This document shows positions 26,876 through 35,420 of a stretch of DNA of 64,000 nucleotides, piece by piece. The stretch covers positions 310,001-374,000 of the forward strand of contig NZ_FLKH01000012.1 in NCBI RefSeq assembly GCF_900086715.1, in the 5' to 3' direction. This DNA is from Gracilibacillus timonensis. GTDB lineage: Bacteria > Bacillota > Bacilli > Bacillales > Amphibacillaceae. A model generated the notes under the pieces. That model was not told where the DNA came from, ran no database searches, and saw only the letters and a list, made by a program, of their open reading frames with translations. Each line of letters begins with the position of its first letter. The stretch's first letter is position 1. Both the position numbers and the translations under genes were made by a program.

Positions 26876-27427
26876 TTAAAAAGAATAACGTTTTTTATAC
26901 TCCCATTCTTGCAAACTACGATAATAGTGGAGCTTCTCCACATGATTTAATAGATAATTGGCTACGATACCTACCGCAACCCCTGTCAGAATACCGATAA
27001 ATGATAAAACAGGTAAGTAGAGCAGTACGGTCCATGTTTGGGCAATCCAGCTGGCGATAGTTAATTGCCCGATGTTGTGCAAGATAGCGCCTGTTACACT
27101 GACGCCAATAAGACTAACACGTGATGGACCAAGCTTTTTCACTCCCCACATACCTATAAAACTGAACAAGGCTCCTAATGCGCTGTACATAAAGGAAGAA
27201 ATCGTTCCTCCCAGTAAAGCAGCCAGGGTAATGCGTATCGTTACGACTTTGGCAACATCTTTGGTGTGCAGGGTGTATAACGCCATACAGGTAATAATGT
27301 TGGCTAAACCAAGCTTTGCACCAGGAGCAATCACAAAGGGGGAAGGAATCGCGCGTTCCAGCAAGCCGATAATCACCGCTTGAGCAGCTAGTAATGCAAT
27401 ATACACAAGGCGCTGGTTATTTGTCAT
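26876..27427 (-). CDS. eetB: Gx transporter family membrane protein, EetB-like
   Basis: 183 aa with five to six hydrophobic helices. IPSPFVIAPGAKLGLANI is the signature of the family annotated as Gx transporter or heptaprenyl diphosphate synthase component I. In flavin-based EET loci of Listeria and lactobacilli, EetB belongs to this family and sits beside EetA. No EetA-type (NusG domain II) gene is found next to it here. GGGGAGG precedes the ATG at 27427. Confidence 0.8.
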   Translation of the reverse strand: MTNNQRLVYIALLAAQAVIIGLLERAIPSPFVIAPGAKLGLANIITCMALYTLHTKDVAKVVTIRITLAALLGGTISSFMYSALGALFSFIGMWGVKKLGPSRVSLIGVSVTGAILHNIGQLTIASWIAQTWTVLLYLPVLSFIGILTGVAVGIVANYLLNHVEKLHYYRSLQEWEYKKRYSF

Positions 27428-27558
27428 GATCGATCCTCCCCTTCTATTGGAATACATACTTTCTAGGTGTCAACATCCATTTTGTATAAATAACGGAAGA
27501 TAATGGACACAAAATGATCAGTTATGATCAATGGGGGAGAACCCCCACTGATGTCAGT

Positions 27559-29454
27559 CTATTGATCATCTTTATAAATCGCTCGTTCCTTACCGTACCA
27601 GATGTCACCAGCTTTTTTCTGTAACCAAGGTACAACCCAATAATCTAAACCAATGGAACGTCCGGAACCATTAAGCAAGGCAATGGAGGCAGGAAGTGCC
27701 CAAACTTTATCCCAACCTAGCATAGCAGACAGGGTAAACATGGTCAGGAATCCAACACTCGCTACGTTCGCTAACCAAGTAAAGAGACCGAAAACAATCG
27801 CAAGTCCCATAAATAATTCAATGAATACAACAACTTTTTGCATAAATACGGCCATCTCAGGTGTTGGTAAGACAAGTTTCATAAACCATTCAAAGATACC
27901 AGGCATTTCGCTTAGGATAGGAGTAGCCCATTCTACAGCTCCTTCAGCCGCTTCACTTGCGCCACTAGCAGCCTCAGAGGCACCGCTGTTTGGTGTTTGT
28001 AGCCATTCAAACGGCATCCTCACGGTATTACCAGTCAACCAAGAACCTTCACCTAAACCTTGGAATAATTGAGGTATATTTTTGAAACTGGATGTCGCTT
28101 CTTCCCAAGTCGCCGCTCCCCAGATTTTCGAACCAGCTTCCACTAACCAAAAGCCACCAACGAACAAGCGTAACGGTAAACTCCATAAGACATTACCGTA
28201 TCGAGTGGATAGCCCGCGGAAGATATTTCGCTTATCTTTTGTGTGAAAAAACTCATGCATAATATAATGGAACATATAATAGCCGCTTCGAATACCAAAG
28301 AAATAGTATAGGTTAACCATGTGTTTCATAAAGTTGGCAAACCAGCCACTGAGACGTAGTCCCATTAAATTAGCGACACCGTATCTTGCCCCTATGGAAA
28401 CCATTGTGCCGTGATATTTACCGTCATAAGCCTCTTTTTGGCCGTTATCGATCTCGGCAATAATTGATTTAGCTGCAGTTACACCTGTTTGCTCTGCTGC
28501 TTCGACAATTTGCGGGGTTGGTTTTCCCTCTTCTTCTTCAAAGTAAGCCAAGTCCCCAATGACATAGACATCTTCCAAATCTTCCGCTTCCATATACTCA
28601 TTTACTTTTAAGCGACCTGCTCTAGCGCTTGGAATACCATATTCCTCTGTATCCGAGTTTGCTTTGACACCTGCTGTCCATATTAAGGTGTGGGTAGGCA
28701 GGGTCTCTCCAGATTCAAATACCACACTGTCCTCTTTTACTTCGACAATTGGTGAATTTTTCAACAGTTTGACGCCTTTTTTATTTAAATAGGCTTCCGC
28801 TTTGTCGGCACTTTTGCGGTCCAACATATTCAGAATAGTAGACATTGCTTCTACTACATACAATTGAATATCCTCTTCGTCTAGTTTATTTTCTTTGGCC
28901 AGTCGGTATTTCCATTCGATTAATTCCCCAATCATTTCAATGCCAGTAAAACCAGAGCCGCAAACGGTAAAAGTTAACATGGCTTGTCGCTTCTCAGGGT
29001 CACGCTCTAACGCAGCTCGTTTCACCACATCTTCTAAGTGATGACGAACGCGAACAGCATCCTCCCAAGACCAAAGGGTGAAACCATGCTCTTTTACACC
29101 AGGTGTGCCGAAATCATTGGCCTCTCCACCCATTCCTAAAATAAGATAGTCAAATGCATATTCCCCATGTTCAGTATGGATGGTTTTACTATCATGATCC
29201 ACCTTTGTGACATTGTCTGTGACAAGATTCACTTTTGTACGATTAAATAACCGCCGTAAGTCAAATTGAATAGCAGAAGGCTCCACACGATGTGCAGCTA
29301 CCTCGTGTAATTCTGTCATCATCGTATGATAGGAATGACGATCAATTAGCGTGATGGTGATTTCATCATTTTTTTTGTACTTTTTCGCTAATTTCTTAGC
29401 GGCATGAACACCAGCATAACCTGCCCCAATGATAACAATATTCTTCTTGGTCAT
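27559..29454 (-). CDS. ndh2: Type II NADH dehydrogenase with C-terminal membrane domain (Ndh2 of EET)
   Basis: 631 aa, about 230 longer than ordinary NDH-2. Residues 1-400 are the flavoenzyme: FAD loop IVIIGAGYAGVHAA, NADH loop VCGSGFTGIEMIGE, and the FAD motif YVIGDLAYF. Residues about 425-620 form a DoxX-like domain with membrane helices near 425-450, 540-570 and 575-605. The linker contains the small-residue stretch GASEAASGASEAAEGA. This NDH-DoxX layout is the Ndh2 of Gram-positive EET, feeding electrons from NADH to demethylmenaquinone. It is transcribed divergently from the apbE-dmkA-ecf operon. Confidence 0.9.
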   Translation of the reverse strand: MTKKNIVIIGAGYAGVHAAKKLAKKYKKNDEITITLIDRHSYHTMMTELHEVAAHRVEPSAIQFDLRRLFNRTKVNLVTDNVTKVDHDSKTIHTEHGEYAFDYLILGMGGEANDFGTPGVKEHGFTLWSWEDAVRVRHHLEDVVKRAALERDPEKRQAMLTFTVCGSGFTGIEMIGELIEWKYRLAKENKLDEEDIQLYVVEAMSTILNMLDRKSADKAEAYLNKKGVKLLKNSPIVEVKEDSVVFESGETLPTHTLIWTAGVKANSDTEEYGIPSARAGRLKVNEYMEAEDLEDVYVIGDLAYFEEEEGKPTPQIVEAAEQTGVTAAKSIIAEIDNGQKEAYDGKYHGTMVSIGARYGVANLMGLRLSGWFANFMKHMVNLYYFFGIRSGYYMFHYIMHEFFHTKDKRNIFRGLSTRYGNVLWSLPLRLFVGGFWLVEAGSKIWGAATWEEATSSFKNIPQLFQGLGEGSWLTGNTVRMPFEWLQTPNSGASEAASGASEAAEGAVEWATPILSEMPGIFEWFMKLVLPTPEMAVFMQKVVVFIELFMGLAIVFGLFTWLANVASVGFLTMFTLSAMLGWDKVWALPASIALLNGSGRSIGLDYWVVPWLQKKAGDIWYGKERAIYKDDQ

Positions 29455-29500
29455 TATCTCTCCACTCCTTTACTTAATAAATATCCTTGATCACTTTACT

Positions 29501-29550
29501 TTGTGAAATTGTGATCAATTACATTGTAACACACTTTGCTCATTTGTCTA
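29501..29550 (-). promoter_or_regulatory. ndh2 promoter with a Rex/FNR-like box
   Basis: Minus strand: TAGACA (29550-29545), 16 bases, TACAAT (29528-29523). TTGATCACAATTTCACAA (29518-29501) follows at once; its right half TTCACAA is a perfect Rex half-site, its left half is poor. TTGATCAC (29487-29494) and GTGATCAA (29511-29518) form an exact inverted pair around it. Confidence 0.55.
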
Positions 29551-29655
29551 TAAAAATGATAAAGATTTCACAAATTAAACAAAAATAGAATCATGTTATA
29601 GAAAACAGGATCACAGAAAAAACATTGGTATATAACAATATATGCAATATTTTTA

Positions 29656-29715
29656 TAGACATACAGACAAAAACGTTGTACAATTAAAATATAAAGTTTG
29701 TGAAATAATTAACAA
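29656..29715 (+). promoter_or_regulatory. apbE-dmkA-ecf promoter with a Rex/FNR-like box
   Basis: TAGACA (29656-29661) and TACAAT (29679-29684) are 17 bases apart. TTGTGAAATAATTAACAA (29698-29715) matches TTGTGAAATATTTCACAA at 16 of 18 positions and lies just past the expected start, a repression position. The inner TGTGA-N6-TAACA also resembles an FNR/CRP-type site. Confidence 0.6.
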
Positions 29716-29804
29716 TAAATATAACTAAAACATTGTGAAAAGAATAACTAGTTTGATGGGGAATGCAATGGATTAGTCAAACGAATAAGAAGGGGTGGAT
29801 AAAC

Positions 29805-30854
29805 ATGTGGAGACAAACGTGGATTTTAGGCATCATTAGTATGTTGATTATGGCAGGATGTTCTAATGGTACTAGTCAAGCAGACGATCAGCGCAGCTTA
29901 ACCGACAAACCTTATGAAGAAACCGAGTTTTTATTGGGTACTGTGGTAACGGTCAAAATTTATGACGAAGAGAAAGAAGCGGTACTAGACAAAACCTTTG
30001 ATCGAGTAAGAGAATTGGAAGATAAAATCACGATGAATGAAGATGGCAGTGAGGTCAATGAAATAAATCAGCAAGCTGGGAAGCAGCCTGTTCCAGTATC
30101 AGACGATGTATATAGTGTGATTGAGGCAGGGAAGAATTACAGTGAGTTAGCTGACGGTTCCTTTGATATTACGATCGGTCCAATTACCGGTCTTTGGAAT
30201 ATTGGTATGGATAATGCAAGAAAACCAACAGAAGAAGAGATTGATCAGGTATTGCCACTCGTTCATTACGAACAAGTGGCATTAGATCAAGCCGATCAAT
30301 CGGTTCTGCTTCAAGAAGCGAATATGCTGTTAGACTTAGGGGCGATTGCTAAAGGTTATATTGCTGATGAGATTGTACAGCTTCTGGAAGAGCAGGGTGT
30401 GACAACGGCTATTATTGATTTGGGAGGAAATATATACGTGTTGGGTGATCAGCCGTCAGGTGGACAGTGGACAGTAGGTATTCAAAATCCTTTTATGGAT
30501 AGGGGAGAAACTGTTGGTAAGCTGATGACGGTCAATCAATCTATTGTTACTTCAGGGATTTATGAACGCTATTTGGAAGTGGATGGGCAAAGGTATCACC
30601 ACTTATTAGATCCTAAAACAGGTTATCCATTTGATGGTGAATTAGCCAGTGTTTCAATTATTAGTGATGATTCGATCGACGGTGATGCCTTGTCTACGAT
30701 TTTGTTCTCAAAAGGTCTCCAAGCAGGAATGGAATTTATCGAGGAGTTTGAGGGTGTAGAGGCAATATTCATTACGAAGGATAAGGAAGTATACACAACA
30801 GAAGGGCTAGTTGATCAATTTGAGTTAACGAATGAGGCGTTTAGCCTGGAATAA
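29805..30854 (+). CDS. apbE: FAD:protein FMN transferase ApbE/FmnB lipoprotein
   Basis: 349 aa. Lipoprotein signal with lipobox LIMAGC, so it acts on the outer face. ApbE landmarks include FLLGTVVTVKIY, LDLGAIAKGYIADEI, DLGGNIYVLG and the metal-binding SIISDDSIDGDALST. It transfers FMN from FAD to a threonine or serine in exported proteins; in EET (FmnB) it flavinylates the electron-carrying lipoprotein PplA. No protein with the usual DxxxSGAT target motif was found in this window. AAGGGGTGG precedes the ATG at 29805. First gene of a six-gene-long cluster on the plus strand. Confidence 0.92.
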   Translation: MWRQTWILGIISMLIMAGCSNGTSQADDQRSLTDKPYEETEFLLGTVVTVKIYDEEKEAVLDKTFDRVRELEDKITMNEDGSEVNEINQQAGKQPVPVSDDVYSVIEAGKNYSELADGSFDITIGPITGLWNIGMDNARKPTEEEIDQVLPLVHYEQVALDQADQSVLLQEANMLLDLGAIAKGYIADEIVQLLEEQGVTTAIIDLGGNIYVLGDQPSGGQWTVGIQNPFMDRGETVGKLMTVNQSIVTSGIYERYLEVDGQRYHHLLDPKTGYPFDGELASVSIISDDSIDGDALSTILFSKGLQAGMEFIEEFEGVEAIFITKDKEVYTTEGLVDQFELTNEAFSLE

Positions 30855-30870
30855 TAGGGGGGAGATTAGG

Positions 30871-31812
30871 ATGAGGGGTACTACATTTTTGAAATTAGTA
30901 GAGATTCGTACGAAATTAGCGAGTTTATTTCCATTTTTGATTGGTCTGTTATTTGTGATATATCGTTATGAGGTTATTCAACCAGTCAATACCATCATTT
31001 TCTTTTGTGCGATGTTGTTGTTTGATTTGACGACAACGGCGATTAATAATTACATGGATTATAAAAAAGCAGTAAGCGATGACTACCGAGAACAATCTAA
31101 TGTGATTGGACAAGAGAAAATCCCGGAAAAAGTAGTAGTAGCAACGATTATCACGATGCTGGCTATTGCTTCTTTACTAGGAATTTGGCTGGTATTTCGT
31201 ACCGACTTGTTTGTGTTAATCATCGGCATGTTATGTTTTGCGATTGGTATTTTTTATACGTTTGGGCCGATTCCGCTGTCTCGTATGCCGCTTGGCGAAG
31301 TGTTTTCAGGTGTTACCATGGGGTTTGGTATTACCTTTCTCATTATTTACGTCAATGCATTCGATCAAGGGATTGCCCATTTAGGCTGGAGCGGTCGTAT
31401 GATTACGTTTGAACTAGATGTCTTATTGATGTTGGAGATTTTTCTCATATCATTACCAGCCGTGTTGACTATTGCTAACATTATGCTGGCCAACAATATT
31501 TGTGACTTAGAAGAGGATGTTGCCAACCAGCGTTTTACACTACCTTATTATATTGGCAGAAAAAACGCCTTAAGATTATTCCATTTGCTTTATTTTTTGG
31601 CATTTCTCGCTATTTTAGGTGCGGTATTGATACAGGTTTTACCTGCTTATGTCCTGCTGGTATTTCTTGTTTTGGGGCCTATTATGAAAAGTATCAAACT
31701 ATTTAAACAAAGGCAAAGCAAACTGGAAACATTCCCCTTGTCTTTAAAGAATATGATGTTGGTGAATGGAATGATGACAATTACCTTACTTGCAGCGGTA
31801 TTCTTATCATGA
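30871..31812 (+). CDS. dmkA: UbiA-family prenyltransferase, DmkA-like
   Basis: 313 aa with eight to nine membrane helices. The two aspartate-rich motifs are NNYMDYKKAVSDD and NNICDLEEDVANQR. It attaches a polyprenyl chain to 1,4-dihydroxy-2-naphthoate. A MenA paralogue in this setting is the DmkA of EET, making the demethylmenaquinone pool reserved for Ndh2. GGGGGAG lies before the ATG at 30871, 16 bases after apbE. Confidence 0.88.
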   Translation: MRGTTFLKLVEIRTKLASLFPFLIGLLFVIYRYEVIQPVNTIIFFCAMLLFDLTTTAINNYMDYKKAVSDDYREQSNVIGQEKIPEKVVVATIITMLAIASLLGIWLVFRTDLFVLIIGMLCFAIGIFYTFGPIPLSRMPLGEVFSGVTMGFGITFLIIYVNAFDQGIAHLGWSGRMITFELDVLLMLEIFLISLPAVLTIANIMLANNICDLEEDVANQRFTLPYYIGRKNALRLFHLLYFLAFLAILGAVLIQVLPAYVLLVFLVLGPIMKSIKLFKQRQSKLETFPLSLKNMMLVNGMMTITLLAAVFLS

Positions 31813-31843
31813 TAGTTTGATAGAGAAGGGAGAGGGGAGTGTG

Positions 31844-32656
31844 ATGGTCATGTCTTGTGTAAAGGTGGAGAATTTAACCTTTCGCTATGATTTACGTCAA
31901 GATAAACAAACAATTGAAGATGTCTCATTTACGATGGATCCAGGAGAATGGCTAGCTATTGTAGGCCATAATGGTTCAGGAAAATCAACGATTGCCAGAC
32001 TGCTAGTCGGTTTGTTAACACCGGCTCAAGGTCATATTTATATTAATGGAACAAAATTAATGGAAGAGACAAAATGGGAGCTTCGTCATCAAATTGGTTT
32101 AGTGTTTCAAAATCCAGAAAATCAATTTATCGGTACGACTGTCAAAGATGATGTTGCTTTTGCTTTAGAGAATCTTAATATGCCTTATGAGGAAATGAAG
32201 CAAAGGGTCGATCATGCACTAGAAAAAGTTGGGATGGCCGCCTATGCCAATTACGATCCTTCCCATTTATCAGGTGGACAAAAACAGCGGGTTGCCATCG
32301 CTGGATTACTTGCCTTACACCCGTCGGTCCTTGTCTTAGATGAGGCGATGGTCATGCTAGATCCAGCCAGTAAACAAGAGGTCATGGCTATCCTACATGA
32401 ATTAAAGGAACACCATCAGCTTGCAATTATTTCGATTACCCATGATATGGATGAAGCTGAAGCTGCAGATCGCATGCTAGTACTCCAACAAGGGAAAGTG
32501 GTTGAGACGGGTGAACCTGCCCAAGTGTTTCAATCAGGGGCACAGCTAGAAGTCCCTTTTATTGAACAACTGAGAAGAAAGTTAAAAGAACGAGGTAGCA
32601 CAATACCGGGTAGCTATATGACAGAAGATGAAATGGTGCGATGGTTATGCAAGTAA
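31844..32656 (+). CDS. ecfA1: ECF transporter ATPase EcfA1
   Basis: 270 aa ABC ATPase. Walker A GHNGSGKST, Q-loop VFQNPENQF, signature LSGGQKQR, Walker B VLVLDEA, switch His in SITHDMDEA. The Q-loop and length fit EcfA1. The ribosome site AGGGGAG serves ATGs at 31844 and 31850. The housekeeping ecf module of Firmicutes normally lies after rplQ; this set sits in an EET operon, where the Listeria equivalent moves flavin for ApbE. Confidence 0.9.
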   Translation: MVMSCVKVENLTFRYDLRQDKQTIEDVSFTMDPGEWLAIVGHNGSGKSTIARLLVGLLTPAQGHIYINGTKLMEETKWELRHQIGLVFQNPENQFIGTTVKDDVAFALENLNMPYEEMKQRVDHALEKVGMAAYANYDPSHLSGGQKQRVAIAGLLALHPSVLVLDEAMVMLDPASKQEVMAILHELKEHHQLAIISITHDMDEAEAADRMLVLQQGKVVETGEPAQVFQSGAQLEVPFIEQLRRKLKERGSTIPGSYMTEDEMVRWLCK

Positions 32657-33504
32657 CATGGGAGCAGGTAACCGCAGATTATCAAGTCGGTCCGATTCGC
32701 AGTCCAGAGATTTTAAAGTCTGTCACGGCAACGGTAAAAGAGGGGGCCTTTACAGCGGTGGTAGGTCAGACTGGATCAGGAAAGTCTAGTCTGCTTAAAT
32801 CGACCAATGGTTTATTGTTGCCGATTCATGGTCGAGTAGGCATAGGTGATTTGGAATTGACCCCTGAAAATAATAAAAAATTACTCAAAGCCGTGCGACG
32901 TAAGGTGGGGATGGTTTTTCAATTTCCCGAATCACAACTGTTTGCTGAAACAGTAGAGAAGGATATCATGTTTGCCCCGATGAATTTCGGTTCAACGGAA
33001 GCAGAGGCCCGTCGTAATGCCCAAGAAATTATTCAACGATTACAATTAGATGCTTCCGTTCTACAAAAGTCTCCTTTTTCCTTATCGGGTGGCCAGAAAC
33101 GTTATGTAGCCATTGCCGGGATATTAGCGATGGACCCTGTTATACTGGTGCTGGATGAACCAGGTGCAGGGCTGGATCCAAAGGGAAAAAGAGAAATGAT
33201 GAAGCTTATTCATAACTGGCATACGGAGCGAGGCTTAACCACCTTATTTGTAACCCATGATATGGATGATGTTGCTTTATATGCGGATCAAGTCATAGTG
33301 ATGGAAGCGGGAGGGGTTGTCTATCATGGGACCCCAGCTGAGTTATTTACGGATGCAGTGCAGTTAAGAGAATGGGAGTTGGAACTACCCAAGGCACGTC
33401 GTCTGCAGTTGAAGATAGAACAAGCGTCGGATATAAAATTATCGCGAACTTGTCTTACCTTAGATGAGCTAACCGATGCATTGATAGAGGCGGGATTAGC
33501 ATGA
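32641..33504 (+). CDS. ecfA2: ECF transporter ATPase EcfA2
   Basis: 287 aa ABC ATPase. Walker A GQTGSGKSS, Q-loop VFQFPESQL, signature LSGGQKRY, Walker B ILVLDEPGAGLDP, switch His in FVTHDMDDV. It overlaps ecfA1 by 16 bases, with an alternative ATG at 32647; the ribosome site is weak, so translation is probably coupled. Confidence 0.9.
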   Translation: MVMQVTWEQVTADYQVGPIRSPEILKSVTATVKEGAFTAVVGQTGSGKSSLLKSTNGLLLPIHGRVGIGDLELTPENNKKLLKAVRRKVGMVFQFPESQLFAETVEKDIMFAPMNFGSTEAEARRNAQEIIQRLQLDASVLQKSPFSLSGGQKRYVAIAGILAMDPVILVLDEPGAGLDPKGKREMMKLIHNWHTERGLTTLFVTHDMDDVALYADQVIVMEAGGVVYHGTPAELFTDAVQLREWELELPKARRLQLKIEQASDIKLSRTCLTLDELTDALIEAGLA

Positions 33505-34301
33505 ATAAGTTAATCTTAGGACGCTATTTTCCTGGAAACTCACTGTTGCACCGGAACGATCCACGTGCTAAGCTGATCGCGGGTATCTCTTTTATTGCTA
33601 TTTTATTTATAGCGAATAATTGGCAGACATATACGATACTTTGGCTGTTTACATTTTCGATGATGCGTTTATCCGGTGTTTCTTTTCGCGTCTATCTGCG
33701 TGGAGTCCGACCTTTAATCTGGCTGATTCTTTTTACCGTCATGTTACAATTGTTATTTACGGCAGGTGGTGAAATTTATTTGGATTGGGGACCTATCACC
33801 ATTTCATCCTTTGGTTTAATAAATAGTGTTTATATTTTCAGTCGGTTTACCATGATCATTTTTATATCCACAGTGATTACATTAACGACGAAGCCCATTG
33901 ATTTAACGGATGCGATTAACTATTTACTCCAGCCTTTAGGCAGGTTGAAGTTGCCAGTTAACGAGATATCGCTTATGCTCTCGATATCCTTACGCTTTAT
34001 CCCCATTGTGTTAGATGAGACGCAGAAGGTAATGGATGCCCAGCGTGCCCGAGGTACAGAGTTTGGTGAAGGTTCCCTTCCACAGCAAATGAAGAAAATT
34101 GTACCGATTTTTGTGCCGTTATTTGAAAGTTCGTTACAACGAGCAGAGGATATGGCGAATGCTATGGAGGTTAGGGGTTATCAATCCAACAAGCCTAGAT
34201 CTTCTTTCCGTCGTTTGAGCTGGCATGGAATCGACACAATCACGCTTCTTGTCATGGTATTATTAACGTTCATTCTGATTCTGCTGCGAACGGGAGGGTG
34301 A
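33501..34301 (+). CDS. ecfT: ECF transporter transmembrane protein EcfT
   Basis: 266 aa with five to six membrane helices. Carries the coupling-helix motifs of EcfT: AQRARGTEFGEG and MEVRGYQSNKPRS (the two A-R-G signatures). Overlaps the ecfA2 stop by four bases (ATGA). No S-component (such as a RibU-like FmnA) is encoded next to it, so it must pair with one elsewhere if it moves flavin. Confidence 0.9.
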   Translation: MNKLILGRYFPGNSLLHRNDPRAKLIAGISFIAILFIANNWQTYTILWLFTFSMMRLSGVSFRVYLRGVRPLIWLILFTVMLQLLFTAGGEIYLDWGPITISSFGLINSVYIFSRFTMIIFISTVITLTTKPIDLTDAINYLLQPLGRLKLPVNEISLMLSISLRFIPIVLDETQKVMDAQRARGTEFGEGSLPQQMKKIVPIFVPLFESSLQRAEDMANAMEVRGYQSNKPRSSFRRLSWHGIDTITLLVMVLLTFILILLRTGG

Positions 34302-34538
34302 GTGTGATAACCAAGCGTTCTGCAGTGGTTGGCCGGGGCATTGTCGTGCACCATCTTCAGCTTAACGTGATTTAACGTGCGGTAGTCTAGCTGGAAGTGT
34401 CAGTTTATGACGTTTATTCTTCTTTAAGAGGGAGCTTTCTGCTAGAAATGCCGCACGCATAAGAGCACAAAAACGAGCGACATCATTCGATGGGTTTCCT
34501 CTTATTCAATATTTCACAAACTATTCACAAAACTACCG

Positions 34539-34586
34539 TTCACAACGTTTGATCACATGATATAATTATTGTGAAAGAAATCACAT
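34539..34586 (+). promoter_or_regulatory. Lipoprotein promoter with a Rex/FNR-like box
   Basis: TTCACA (34539-34544) and a perfect TATAAT (34561-34566) are 16 bases apart. TTGTGAAAGAAATCACAT (34569-34586) matches the Rex layout TTGTGAA-N4-TTCACAA at all but two fixed positions and contains an exact TGTGA-N6-TCACA, the FNR/CRP-type palindrome. Extra TTCACAA half-sites lie upstream (34512-34530). Confidence 0.65.
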
Positions 34587-34613
34587 AATGAAATTTATTG
34601 GGAGGTAATTCGA

Positions 34614-35150
34614 ATGAGAATCAAGTTATTCGCAACATCTATTTTATTAGTAGGTTTATTAGCTGCATGTGGCTCAAATGGGGAAGATCAAACCGAGGAT
34701 ACTGCAGCAAATGGAAATGGGGAAGAGGATGCAGTTACAACGGCATCTATTGTCAACGAATCAGAGGCTTTTGTAGATGCAGTAGGTGAAGATGGCACAT
34801 GGATCATTGCCACTTTGGAAGATATTACAGTGGACGAAGATGTCGTAGTCGCTGGTGAATTCCATGACAAAGGTGATGAGGCAAATGATATTTATCGAAA
34901 AATTGCGCCTTATACCCAAGATGAGGATCACAACATTACCGATTCTTATACGATCACCGTACCGAGTTTGACCGTTCAGAGCGAAAACTTAAATTTCCAA
35001 GGCGGAACACTAGCTGGTGATGTGATTGTAGAAGCCAATGGTTTTACGCTTGATGAGTCAGCGACAATTGATGGTAACCTGCAGTTTGCTAATGAAGATG
35101 TCGAAGCTTCTGCAACGATTGATGGTGAAGTGACGGGTGAAATAGAATAA
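34614..35150 (+). CDS. Lipoprotein with a predicted short beta-helix, unknown function
   Basis: 178 aa. Signal peptide and lipobox LLAACG, so anchored outside the membrane. An acidic linker (about 20-45) precedes a folded region. The C-terminal 60 residues repeat short valine/glycine strands (GDVIVEANGF, ATIDGNLQF, ATIDGEVTG), suggesting a small right-handed beta helix. There is no ApbE flavinylation motif and no haem motif. It follows ecfT by 310 bases with its own promoter carrying the same kind of box as ndh2 and apbE, which ties it to the EET locus by regulation. GGGAGG precedes the ATG. Confidence 0.8.
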   Translation: MRIKLFATSILLVGLLAACGSNGEDQTEDTAANGNGEEDAVTTASIVNESEAFVDAVGEDGTWIIATLEDITVDEDVVVAGEFHDKGDEANDIYRKIAPYTQDEDHNITDSYTITVPSLTVQSENLNFQGGTLAGDVIVEANGFTLDESATIDGNLQFANEDVEASATIDGEVTGEIE

Positions 35151-35155
35151 AAAAG

Positions 35156-35194
35156 AAAGTGGCACACCAACACAGATTGGCCGTGCCACTTTTG
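35156..35194 (+). terminator. Intrinsic terminator after the lipoprotein gene
   Basis: AAAGTGGCAC pairs perfectly with GTGCCACTTT around a 17-base loop, ending in TTTTGTG. Confidence 0.8.
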
Positions 35195-35258
35195 TGTGTT
35201 CGTTGGACTTCATTACAATCGGTGTTGGCAAGGCTGTGATTTTGAAATAGCAGATCTG

Positions 35259-35395
35259 ATGACGACTAAAATGAGTAAACATCGCGAAAAAATGGTTGTC
35301 ATTTGGAAAATGACGACCAAAAGGAGTGCAAATCTCAAGATAATGTCCGTCATTTGTATGGACAAAGGAGTAAACTTCTTGCCATGATGACGCAT
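35259..35395. repeat. Two full and one partial hairpin-forming repeat units, 51-bp period
   Basis: ATGACGAC recurs at 35259 and 35310, exactly 51 bp apart; a partial third unit with AAAGGAGTAAAC follows. Each unit ends in a complement (GGTTGTCAT, GTCCGTCAT), so each can fold. It lies between the converging lipoprotein and M14 genes. The sequence differs from the 56.9-kb array but has the same period. Confidence 0.6.
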
Positions 35396-35420
35396 AGTTT
35401 TCTCGATCAAGCAAGTCTTC

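Noticed and set aside
31844-34301. Housekeeping ECF module of the ribosomal-protein region
   Set aside because: No rpl, rps or truA genes are near; the module lies in the apbE-dmkA operon with coupled overlaps, so a dedicated copy is more likely.
34614-35150. PplA, the flavinylated EET lipoprotein
   Set aside because: The protein lacks the DxxxSGAT-type flavinylation motif and FMN-binding domains; only its position and promoter link it to EET.
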